Assembly (NCBI RefSeq): GCF_900406815.1
Contig: NZ_OVCN01000009.1
Span: 1-64,000 of the forward strand
Reading direction: 5' to 3'
Source of the DNA: Acinetobacter haemolyticus
GTDB lineage: Bacteria > Pseudomonadota > Gammaproteobacteria > Pseudomonadales > Moraxellaceae
DNA: 64,000 nucleotides
Below the pieces are notes generated by a model. That model worked only from the letters and a program-made list of their open reading frames with translations. It did no database searches and was not told the DNA's origin. Positions 56,570-64,000 of this stretch are shown piece by piece. How positions within the stretch are numbered: the stretch's first letter is position 1; the number at the start of each line of letters is the position of its first letter. The position numbers and the translations under genes were made by a program.

Positions 56570-59037
56570 TAACGTTGTGTCCAAGATTGATTAGTTTTGT
56601 TGAAACCTAAAACTCTATTCTCAAGCAGAGAAGATAGTTTGGTATTTAAAGCGCCTAAACCTTTCAGCGTAACTTCGGCCATAACGGCATTCTTCTTACG
56701 TACATCAGGAGAGTTTGGATCATCCAGATCGTTATAGTAAGAGCGACCGTATACTGAAACAGCCCAGCAGCAAGATTCGTAATTGACGCCCAATAAATAC
56801 TCACGCATGAGGTTATTGTCAAGGTCATACTGAGCATGACCCATAATACGCCAATTATCTTTTACGGGTTGTATAAAGGATGCAACAACTTGATCGTAGG
56901 CATTTTGTCGGTCTTTGATATCTTTGCGGTAAAAATAACCAACATTATAAAGATTGCCTTTATCGCCAGTATAATATGCTTGAAAATCACGTTGCGCATT
57001 ATCGCCATTCGACATCCATGCAGAGTTGGCGCTAATGGTAAAGTTTTGATTAAGTTGGCTAGTCAAATTGACTACAGGCCCAGTACGTCGCTGTGTATCA
57101 AATTCATCAAGTTGTTCGTTGAGGCTGACTCGACGATCATTAAAATAATAACTTTGTCCGACGCTGGCTTTGATACGCTCTAAGCCTTCAGTATCTAAGA
57201 GGCTATAAGTTACACCTAGTGACAGGAAGTTATTGTCATCTAAACGGTCGTGTCCATAAAAGCGATATGGATTAAATAATTGATCGTAATTGATCGATGC
57301 TGTTGTGGAATCAAAGTTTGGATGATCATCCTGTTTTCGATATGGTGAATAAGCATAAAAAGCACGTGGAGAAATACTTTGTAAGTACTTACCATCTTTT
57401 TCAAAAGTTAAACCTGTAGCCAATGTAAATTGAGGTACCACAACTGATTTTTCTAAATCATTAGAACTACGATCTTGTTGAGAGTCTTGATCGTAGAATG
57501 TATTGATACTACGTACAGAAGCCTCTGGAATAACATAGAACCATGATGGAGTAATATGATTGTATCGTACAGCAAATTGATTGTAGATACGTGTACCACT
57601 TGATTCTAAGGCAGATCCATCATTGATGGATTTTTTGAAATACGCAGTATCATTATTAAATTCATACTGTAATCCTTGTGGGTTACCTGCGACATAATTT
57701 AATAAGAATTGAGGTAATCGTGCATAAGGTTTGTCTTTGTCATCGATTTCTTTATCAAGTGTTTGGAAATCTTCAACTTTTAATTGTGCTCTTAGACCAG
57801 GGATGCCATTTCGATAATTAAGCTCCCATGCTCGGCGCAAGTTTAAATCGGTTCTTGAGTTGGGGTTGTTATTAAAGTCAGAAAAATATTCTTTATCTGA
57901 TGCGTAATTGTATTCTAGATTGGTAGACCACTGATCATCAATTCTCCAGTTATGGATAAAATGTAGATCGGAACGATTTTTGTTATTGTATTCTTTGTCA
58001 TTTTGTATATATCCACCCCAAATTTGACCTGAACCAAAGTTTTCAGTCATGTAGCGATATTCAGCATCTAGCTTGGCACCACGGTTACTCATAAAGCTAG
58101 GTGTAAGCGTAAGATCATAATTAGGGGCTAGATTGAGATAAACGGGTACTGACAGTTGTGCGCCACCATCACTACTATAGCCAAAATTTGGACTGAGCAT
58201 CCCTGTGGTGCGGCGATCATCGATTGGGAAGTTGAAATAAGGAACGGCAATCACGGGTACATTTTTGACATACAGCTTGGTGCCGCGAGTAACGCCGCGA
58301 CCAGTATCTTGATTGAGTTCAATTTCTTTGGCTTGAATTTTCCAAGCCGGTTTTTGCTCTGGAGGACATGCTGTATAGCTTGCATCCTTTAAAACGAGTA
58401 GATTTTCGTTTTTCCGCAATATTTGATTGGCTTGCCCGTGCGCATGTTGTTGCTCAGCAATATAGAAGCTGTTATTTAAATCGCCTGTTTGGGTCTTTAG
58501 ATTATAGTTAATTTGGTCACTTTGGGTGAGTAACCCAGATTGAGCAAGTTGAACTCGACCTTGAGCATTTGCATGAGTTTGTGTGGAGTCAATCGTGACT
58601 TGGTCAGCGCGAATGGTGCGGCCTTCTTGGTCAATTACCACATTGCCTTGTAAAATTGAATCACCGTTCGGGTTGTAGTGACCATAATCTGCTGTGATAA
58701 CAGACGTGGTGCTGTTTGCATCAGCTGGCTTGGTTGCAGGATTAATTGGAGTAACCCATGTACCTTGACAGAAGGACGAACTCAAATGCTGATTATTACG
58801 CAGTTGAGCTTCTGGCGCGGTTTTATCTACATAATACTGTTGAAAAAAATGTTCGCCAGCATAACTTTCCTGATCTGGTTTTACTTGATTTTTTTCGGCG
58901 ATAGCCTTGAGTTTAGCATTGTCTAGTGTAGAGACATGAGACGTGGTGGAAGCCGCGAAACCTGTTTGAATCGTGCCGCCACACAAGAGTGTCAAAATAG
59001 CTGTTGCTAAAGGATTAAATTTAAACTGATGTTTCAT
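56569..59037 (-). CDS. lptD: LPS-assembly protein LptD
   Basis: 822 residues, outer-membrane barrel that inserts lipooligosaccharide. A signal peptide comes first, then an LptA-like beta-jellyroll domain (about 140-300) and a C-terminal beta-barrel. The four conserved cysteines are present: SSFCQGT (near 90), YTACPPEQ (near 225) and the adjacent pair in YESCCWAVS. This arrangement can form the non-consecutive disulfides of LptD. In operon with surA. Acinetobacter can lose this pathway, but here the gene is intact. Confidence 0.94.
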   Translation of the reverse strand: MKHQFKFNPLATAILTLLCGGTIQTGFAASTTSHVSTLDNAKLKAIAEKNQVKPDQESYAGEHFFQQYYVDKTAPEAQLRNNQHLSSSFCQGTWVTPINPATKPADANSTTSVITADYGHYNPNGDSILQGNVVIDQEGRTIRADQVTIDSTQTHANAQGRVQLAQSGLLTQSDQINYNLKTQTGDLNNSFYIAEQQHAHGQANQILRKNENLLVLKDASYTACPPEQKPAWKIQAKEIELNQDTGRGVTRGTKLYVKNVPVIAVPYFNFPIDDRRTTGMLSPNFGYSSDGGAQLSVPVYLNLAPNYDLTLTPSFMSNRGAKLDAEYRYMTENFGSGQIWGGYIQNDKEYNNKNRSDLHFIHNWRIDDQWSTNLEYNYASDKEYFSDFNNNPNSRTDLNLRRAWELNYRNGIPGLRAQLKVEDFQTLDKEIDDKDKPYARLPQFLLNYVAGNPQGLQYEFNNDTAYFKKSINDGSALESSGTRIYNQFAVRYNHITPSWFYVIPEASVRSINTFYDQDSQQDRSSNDLEKSVVVPQFTLATGLTFEKDGKYLQSISPRAFYAYSPYRKQDDHPNFDSTTASINYDQLFNPYRFYGHDRLDDNNFLSLGVTYSLLDTEGLERIKASVGQSYYFNDRRVSLNEQLDEFDTQRRTGPVVNLTSQLNQNFTISANSAWMSNGDNAQRDFQAYYTGDKGNLYNVGYFYRKDIKDRQNAYDQVVASFIQPVKDNWRIMGHAQYDLDNNLMREYLLGVNYESCCWAVSVYGRSYYNDLDDPNSPDVRKKNAVMAEVTLKGLGALNTKLSSLLENRVLGFNKTNQSWTQR

Positions 59038-59155
59038 TGTCTCATTAACCAGTATGCTAATTCACAATTAATTATTGTCGCATCATAGAGAAAAAGTTGA
59101 TAAGTGGCTACACTTAAGCTCTCAAAATCTCAGCTAGTTTTAGATTTTATTGCAA

Positions 59156-60169
59156 ATGAATACACAACGTGAACAATTGATACAAACTTGGTTGCAAGCC
59201 ACTCTACAATCTGATCAATTTGAGGTCAGCTTTTTAGCGGGGGATGCAAGCTTTCGTCGCTATGCGCGAATAAAGTTACAAAACAAAACATATATGCTTA
59301 TGGATGCACCCCCTGAAAAAGAAGATTGTACGCCATTTGTGACAATTGATGAGTTTTTCGATCAGCATGGTGTACGCGTTCCTCATATCATTGCCAAGGA
59401 TTTGGAAAATGGCTTTTTATTGTTGGAAGATTTTGGCGATGTAGTTCTATCGACGTTGCTCAATGATGCAACAGTGGATCAATATTATGCGCAGAGTTTT
59501 AAACAACTCATCGAATTGCAAAAGATTAATGGTCATGAGTTGTTGCCAGTTTATTCTTATGAAAAATTAATGACAGAAATGCGGTTGTTAACCGATTGGA
59601 TGTTACCTTCGTTAAAAATTCAACCAACAGAGCAACAGCTTGAAACCATAGAACAAGCATTCGATTTTCTTGCAATTGAAGCTTTAAGTCAGCCGCAAGT
59701 GATTGTTCATCGTGATTTTCATAGTCGTAATTTGATGAAAATTGATAATGAACAAGAGCTGGGTGTCATTGATTTTCAAGATGCTGTAATTGGTGCAGAT
59801 ACTTATGATCTAATTTCAATTACACGTGATGCCTATGTTCAATGGAATGCGGCGCGCGTACACGAATGGTTTAATGTATTTTATAAGTTGTTGCCAGATG
59901 CAGCGAAAGTAAATCGCAGTTTTGAACAATTCAAGCGTGATGCTGATTTGATGGCGATTCAACGTCATTTAAAAATATTGGGCATCTTTGTGCGTTTATA
60001 TGAGCGTGATGGTAAATCGGGCTATCTAAAGGATTTGCCACGGGTAATGTGGTATTTGCTTGAAGAAAGCCAAGGTTATGATGAGTTAAATGACTTTATG
60101 CATTTTATACGTGAAACGGTTATGCCAAAGTTCATATTGAAATATGGCGAATACGAGGTTGCTGCTTAA
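59156..60169 (+). CDS. amgK: Cell-wall recycling sugar kinase AmgK
   Basis: 337 residues from the ATG at 59156; a TTG two codons upstream is less likely. Aminoglycoside-phosphotransferase fold with the catalytic loop VHRDFHSRNLM and metal site VIDFQDAVIG. AmgK phosphorylates MurNAc (and GlcNAc) at C1 for peptidoglycan recycling. It is coupled to murU by TAATG and divergent from lptD, the same neighbourhood as in Pseudomonas. Confidence 0.92.
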   Translation: MNTQREQLIQTWLQATLQSDQFEVSFLAGDASFRRYARIKLQNKTYMLMDAPPEKEDCTPFVTIDEFFDQHGVRVPHIIAKDLENGFLLLEDFGDVVLSTLLNDATVDQYYAQSFKQLIELQKINGHELLPVYSYEKLMTEMRLLTDWMLPSLKIQPTEQQLETIEQAFDFLAIEALSQPQVIVHRDFHSRNLMKIDNEQELGVIDFQDAVIGADTYDLISITRDAYVQWNAARVHEWFNVFYKLLPDAAKVNRSFEQFKRDADLMAIQRHLKILGIFVRLYERDGKSGYLKDLPRVMWYLLEESQGYDELNDFMHFIRETVMPKFILKYGEYEVAA

Positions 60170-60858
60170 TGAAAGCGATGATTCTGGCGGCTGGTCTAGG
60201 TAATCGTATGCGACCACTTACATTACATACACCAAAGCCGTTGCTTGAAGTGGGAGGGAAACCGCTCATTGTTTGGCATATTGAAAAATTACAGAAAGTC
60301 GGTGTAAAAGAGATTGTAATTAACACCGCTTGGCTGGGTGAAAAGCTTGTAGATGCTTTAGGTGATGGAACTCAATTCGGCGTAAATATTTTGTGGTCGC
60401 ACGAGGGGGAAGGTTTAGAGACAGCGGGTGGTATTATTAATGCTTTACCTTTGCTTGGTGATCAACCATTCATTCTTGTAAATGGTGATGTTTGGACAAC
60501 AATGGACTTCGCATCATTGCTGGATGTTAAATTAGGGACTAAACAGGCACATTTGGTTTTGGTTGATAATCCACCACAGCATTTAAAGGGTGATTTTATT
60601 CTGTCAAACAATATGGCCTATACTTTTGATCAAGAGCAATGTGGTGAAGCGCTAACATATAGTGGCGTTGCGGTGTTGGCACCTCAGATGTTTATCGGCT
60701 TAGAGAGTGGTAAGCGTCCATTGGCTCCATTATTGAAAGAAGCGATGTTAGAACAGCAGGTTTCAGCTGAAAAAATGCAAGGAATTTGGGTGGATGTCGG
60801 TACTCCTGAGCGTTTGCAGCAGTTAGATCAACAGATACAACAAGGTGCGTTTGCTTAG
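60169..60858 (+). CDS. murU: N-acetylmuramate-1-phosphate uridylyltransferase MurU
   Basis: 229 residues, nucleotidyltransferase with N-terminal MKAMILAAGLGNRMRPLTLH, the sugar-nucleotide pyrophosphorylase motif, and NGDVWTTMDF for metal binding. It makes UDP-MurNAc from MurNAc-1-phosphate supplied by AmgK, bypassing the fosfomycin target. Overlapped start with amgK. Confidence 0.92.
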   Translation: MKAMILAAGLGNRMRPLTLHTPKPLLEVGGKPLIVWHIEKLQKVGVKEIVINTAWLGEKLVDALGDGTQFGVNILWSHEGEGLETAGGIINALPLLGDQPFILVNGDVWTTMDFASLLDVKLGTKQAHLVLVDNPPQHLKGDFILSNNMAYTFDQEQCGEALTYSGVAVLAPQMFIGLESGKRPLAPLLKEAMLEQQVSAEKMQGIWVDVGTPERLQQLDQQIQQGAFA

Positions 60859-61011
60859 CGCTAATAGCAAACCCTATTAAAAAACTTAATAGTTTGTGCA
60901 GTTTATCGTGTTTGTTCATGTTTAACTGCATAATCGTTCAACAAGTCCTACTGTGTCTTGTGACAGAAATAGGTATACTGCACAGCAAATTTATCGAGAT
61001 GTCGCACTGTT

Positions 61012-61647
61012 ATGCATCCTTTTTTTCAAGAATTAAAGCAAGGAAGTCAAGCCTTAGGTTTAAGTCTAAGCGAAGAAGCCTTATCGCTCTTGTTGAAATA
61101 TCAAGATGCTTTGGTGTTGTGGAATAAGGCATATAATTTAACAGCCATTCGTGAACCCAAAGAAATGTTGGTTAAACATTTATTAGATAGTTTGAGTATC
61201 TTAAATGATTTACCTGCTGGGCGTTTACTTGATGTTGGTACAGGTGGTGGCATGCCAGGCATGATCATTGCATTATGTCAACCAGAACGTGACTGTGTAC
61301 TGCTAGATTCAAATGGGAAAAAAATTCGGTTTTTGAAGCAATTTATTGCAGATTTAAAGCTCAAAAATGTAATTGCAGTGCAAACACGAGTAGAAAGCGA
61401 ACATAGTATATCTGAGCTCGGTCATTTCGATGTCATTACAAGCCGTGCCTTTGCATCTCTGACAGATTTTGTGAATGCTGCACAGCCTTATATGCATGAT
61501 CAAAGCATTATTGCAGCGATGAAAGGTCTCATTCCTGAGGATGAGGTGGAGCAGATGAAGGATGAGTATTCTTGTAAAATCATTGAACTTCGTGTGCCAA
61601 GATTAGATGAGCAACGTCATTTACTGTTACTTCAACGTATTCAATAA
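61012..61647 (+). CDS. rsmG: 16S rRNA (guanine-527 N7)-methyltransferase
   Basis: 211 residues. SAM-binding GxGxG-type motif in LLDVGTGGGMPGMIIAL and the RAFASL block after VITS are typical of RsmG (GidB). N-terminal LWNKAYNLTAIREPKEMLVKH is conserved. Just upstream of parA, the classical gidB-parA-parB order near the replication origin. ATG at 61012. Confidence 0.95.
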   Translation: MHPFFQELKQGSQALGLSLSEEALSLLLKYQDALVLWNKAYNLTAIREPKEMLVKHLLDSLSILNDLPAGRLLDVGTGGGMPGMIIALCQPERDCVLLDSNGKKIRFLKQFIADLKLKNVIAVQTRVESEHSISELGHFDVITSRAFASLTDFVNAAQPYMHDQSIIAAMKGLIPEDEVEQMKDEYSCKIIELRVPRLDEQRHLLLLQRIQ

Positions 61648-61665
61648 AAAATATTAAGGGTAGTT

Positions 61666-62448
61666 ATGGCTCAGATTATAGCAATTGCAAACCAAAAAGG
61701 TGGTGTAGGGAAAACCACGACAGCGGTAAATCTTGCTGCTTCTTTGGCGATCTTGAAAAAACGTGTCTTGTTAGTCGATATGGACTCCCAAGGGAATGCG
61801 ACGATGGGGTCTGGCATTCAAAAAAATGATTTACTTTATACAGTGGCAGACGTGCTTTTAGGTGAGGTACCAATCGAGACTGCAATACAAAAAGCTGAAG
61901 TTGGTTACAAGGTCTTGGGAGCAAACCGTGAACTTGCTGGCGTTGAGCTTACTATTGCCGAACAGGATGGTCGTGAGTTTATTCTAAAAAACGCGCTGCA
62001 AGAAATTGATGCATCATTTGACTATATTATTGTGGATTGTGCTCCGAGTTTAAGTCTGATCACTGTGAATGCTTTAGCTGCCGTAAATGGTGTGATCATT
62101 CCAATGCAATGTGAATATTATGCTTTGGAAGGATTGGCTGACTTAACCCAAACAATTGATCGTATACAAAAAGCATTGAATCCAAACTTGGAAATTGTCG
62201 GTGTATTACGTACCATGTATGATGCTCGTAACGCGTTGACACGTGATGTATCTGCTGAATTAGACCAATATTTTGGCAAGAAGTTATACGAAACGGTTAT
62301 CCCCCGAAATATTCGATTGGCTGAAGCACCTGCACATGGTTTGCCTGTCATTTATTTTGAGAAGAGCTCAAAAGGTGCGGTTGCCTATTTGAATTTGGCC
62401 GCGGAAATGTTGAAGAAAAGTAAAGTCAAAAAAGGAAGTGCTGTATGA
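61666..62448 (+). CDS. parA: Chromosome-partitioning ATPase ParA (Soj)
   Basis: 260 residues with deviant Walker A KGGVGKTTT, Walker B-like YIIVDCAPSLS and the conserved IPRNIRLAEAPAHGLP. It forms ATP-dependent gradients on the nucleoid that move ParB-bound origin DNA. It overlaps parB by four bases. Chromosomal type rather than plasmid type by its position beside rsmG. Confidence 0.96.
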   Translation: MAQIIAIANQKGGVGKTTTAVNLAASLAILKKRVLLVDMDSQGNATMGSGIQKNDLLYTVADVLLGEVPIETAIQKAEVGYKVLGANRELAGVELTIAEQDGREFILKNALQEIDASFDYIIVDCAPSLSLITVNALAAVNGVIIPMQCEYYALEGLADLTQTIDRIQKALNPNLEIVGVLRTMYDARNALTRDVSAELDQYFGKKLYETVIPRNIRLAEAPAHGLPVIYFEKSSKGAVAYLNLAAEMLKKSKVKKGSAV

Positions 62449-63332
62449 GCATCAAAAAACGCGGATTGGCTAAAGGTCGTGGTTTAGATGCGCTATTAGG
62501 TTCAATTCAGAAAGAGAAATTGCAACTTGAAGCACAAGCCTTGGATCATGGTCAACTCAAGCAAATTGATGTGAACTTATTAAAACGTGGTGAATATCAG
62601 CCTCGTCGTTTTATTCAAGAACAAGACTTACAAGAGCTTGCATCATCAATTGAAAAGCATGGCGTGATGCAACCCATCGTTATTCGTCCTGTAGATGATG
62701 AACAGTTTCCATATGAAATTATTGCGGGTGAACGTCGTTGGCGTGCTGCACAGTTAGCAGGACTAACTGAAATTCCTGCAATTGTTCGTGAACTCAATGA
62801 TCAGGTAGCGATTGCATTAGCATTAATTGAGAATATTCAACGCCAAGATTTAAATCCGATTGATCAGGCACTTGCATTACAACGTTTTCACGATGAATTT
62901 GGATTAAGTCATCAAGAAATTGCAGAGACAGTTGGTAAAGCTCGAACAACAGTAAGTAATCTGTTACGTCTATTAAGTTTGGCTGATCCAATTAAAGATT
63001 TCATGCAGCAAGGTCAAATCGATATGGGGCATGCACGTGCGATTTTGAGTTTAAAAGCAAAAGATCAAATGGACGTGGCAAAGATCGTTATTGAAAAGAG
63101 TTTATCGGTACGTCAAACTGAACAGTTAGTACGTGAGTGGAATGAACCAAAGCCTGAAAAGGAGAAAGTACAAGTTTCTCCAGATATTGAACAATTGACC
63201 CAAAAGCTGTCAGAGCGTTTTGGTGCAAATGTGAAAATTGATCATAATCAAAAAGGTAAAGGGAAAATGGTCATTCATTATCACTCATTGGATGAGTTGG
63301 ATGGGATTTTAAATATTTGTTTACCTAACTGA
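62445..63332 (+). CDS. parB: Chromosome-partitioning protein ParB (Spo0J)
   Basis: 295 residues. N-terminal KGRGLDALLGSI interacts with ParA, the CTPase motif is in IAGERRWRAAQLAG, and the HTH follows near GLSHQEIAETVGKARTTVSN. The C-terminal dimer domain ends the protein. Binds parS sites, none of which I saw in this window. Coupled to parA. Stop at 63332. Confidence 0.96.
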   Translation: MSIKKRGLAKGRGLDALLGSIQKEKLQLEAQALDHGQLKQIDVNLLKRGEYQPRRFIQEQDLQELASSIEKHGVMQPIVIRPVDDEQFPYEIIAGERRWRAAQLAGLTEIPAIVRELNDQVAIALALIENIQRQDLNPIDQALALQRFHDEFGLSHQEIAETVGKARTTVSNLLRLLSLADPIKDFMQQGQIDMGHARAILSLKAKDQMDVAKIVIEKSLSVRQTEQLVREWNEPKPEKEKVQVSPDIEQLTQKLSERFGANVKIDHNQKGKGKMVIHYHSLDELDGILNICLPN

Positions 63333-63390
63333 ACTTATAACATTGAGAAACCATCCTTTTATAATTTTTTAAATATTATTGGGGAATGAT

Positions 63391-64000
63391 ATGTGGGAAC
63401 TTGTGAAAGCAGGCGGCTGGTTGATGCTGCCGCTTATTCTCTCATCAATTTTTACGGTTGCAATTATTATCGAGCGGTATATTCGTCTTAAACGCTCACA
63501 AGTTTTACCGCAAGCATTGTTGGTTAAAGGTGCCGATGTAGAGAATGTTGTATTGACTCTTGAACAGCCTGAAATAAATCATAGTGCTTTGGGACGAATT
63601 CTAAAGGCTGGATATGATCATCAAGATCAGGGAGAGCAGTTTGCTCGTGCTCAAATGGAAGCTACTGCTTCAGAAGAAATAACCCATCTTGAAAAAAACA
63701 TAAATTTTTTAGGTACCTTAGGTGCAATTGCGCCACTACTAGGACTGCTGGGTACTGTTCTTGGGATTATTGAGGCGTTCTTGGTGGTTGATGTTGGGTC
63801 GGCTGGTAATGCAAGTATGATGATGCCAGGAATTTCTACGGCTCTGATTACTACAGCTGTGGGGATGTTGATTGCAATTCCAGCAATGATTGCTTACCGT
63901 TATTTTCAGCGAGTCGTTCATGAGTATGTGGCTGAGTTAGAACAGCAGTCAACATTGTTTCATGCAGCGCTTTTCCATAAAAAGACCCCACATGTTCAAG
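63391..64000 (+). CDS. exbB: ExbB/TolQ/MotA-type proton channel, partial
   Basis: 203 codons from the ATG at 63391 (GGGG upstream), open at the right edge. Three membrane segments: near the N-terminus (LMLPLILSSIFTVAIIIER), GTLGAIAPLLGLLGTVLGII and TALITTAVGMLIAIPAMIAY. These match ExbB/TolQ channels that energise an ExbD partner and TonB-like proteins. The next gene is expected to be exbD. It follows parB by 58 bp. Confidence 0.88.
   Translation, partial: MWELVKAGGWLMLPLILSSIFTVAIIIERYIRLKRSQVLPQALLVKGADVENVVLTLEQPEINHSALGRILKAGYDHQDQGEQFARAQMEATASEEITHLEKNINFLGTLGAIAPLLGLLGTVLGIIEAFLVVDVGSAGNASMMMPGISTALITTAVGMLIAIPAMIAYRYFQRVVHEYVAELEQQSTLFHAALFHKKTPHVQ

Noticed and set aside
62118..62351. 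Opposite-strand ORF within parA
   Set aside because: Shadow of parA; no ribosome site and no recognisable domain.
61012..64000. parS site near parA-parB
   Set aside because: I looked for the TGTTNCACGTGAAACA pattern by eye and saw no full match; only CACGTGA-like fragments inside coding sequence.

Overview
The window looks like a chromosomal segment of an Acinetobacter species (Moraxellaceae, Gammaproteobacteria). The reasons are the low GC content by eye, the gene content and order (dnaE-trmJ-cysE, purT-glnD-dapC, lptD-surA next to amgK-murU, rsmG-parA-parB-exbB), and protein sequences of Acinetobacter type. I do not assign a species. No rRNA, tRNA, CRISPR array, insertion sequence or prophage was recognised. 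About 57 intact or near-intact genes fill it. Most are housekeeping genes, with a few accessory insertions.

Layout. 1-0.83 kb: an AT-rich gene of unknown function, frameshifted in a run of nine A and running off the left edge. 0.86-3.9 kb: two lipoprotein genes, one an alpha/beta hydrolase. 4.0-9.2 kb: dnaE-trmJ-cysE operon. 9.4-12.0 kb: periplasmic asparaginase/glutaminase and alaA. 12.2-13.1 kb: msrB-glutathione peroxidase operon for oxidative damage. 13.1-17.5 kb: RND efflux pump and adaptor without an outer-membrane channel. 17.6-18.9 kb: divergent Lrp-type regulator and LysE/RhtB exporter. 18.9-24.1 kb: purT, glnD and dapC (purine synthesis, nitrogen control, lysine/peptidoglycan precursor). 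24.4-28.7 kb: a small lipoprotein, a CNNM/CBS membrane protein, a cysteine-free Crp/Fnr regulator divergent from an Mpo1-like (DUF962) gene with a clear palindrome between them, and ychF. 28.8-35.2 kb: a sulfur-scavenging operon with two SfnB-type flavin oxidoreductases, an LLM monooxygenase and a MetQNI-type ABC importer. 35.6-38.6 kb: a GST-like protein, an orphan protein and pepD.

38.6-45.6 kb is the most system-like region. It holds rtcA and rtcB (RNA end cyclase and RNA ligase), a well-spaced sigma-54 promoter upstream of rtcB, rnz (RNase Z), the sigma-54 activator rtcR with its N-terminal sensor domain, and then a hipB-hipA toxin-antitoxin pair on the same strand with an 18-bp perfect palindrome at its start. 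A decayed gene remnant lies between rtcB and rtcA. Each family is known. What is worth attention is the arrangement: RNA repair, tRNA 3' processing and a HipA kinase side by side.

45.6-52.1 kb: a DUF2157 membrane protein, a hydrolase, yaaA, small proteins including an unlisted 51-residue ORF, thiG-thiS, a DUF423 gene, rpoH and a TusA-family gene. 52.5-55.2 kb: a cold-shock protein with a long leader, a DEAD-box helicase and fructose-bisphosphate aldolase. 55.3-60.9 kb: outer-membrane biogenesis genes surA and lptD, divergent from the peptidoglycan recycling genes amgK-murU. 61.0-64.0 kb: rsmG, parA, parB and the start of an ExbB/TolQ-type gene cut by the right edge.
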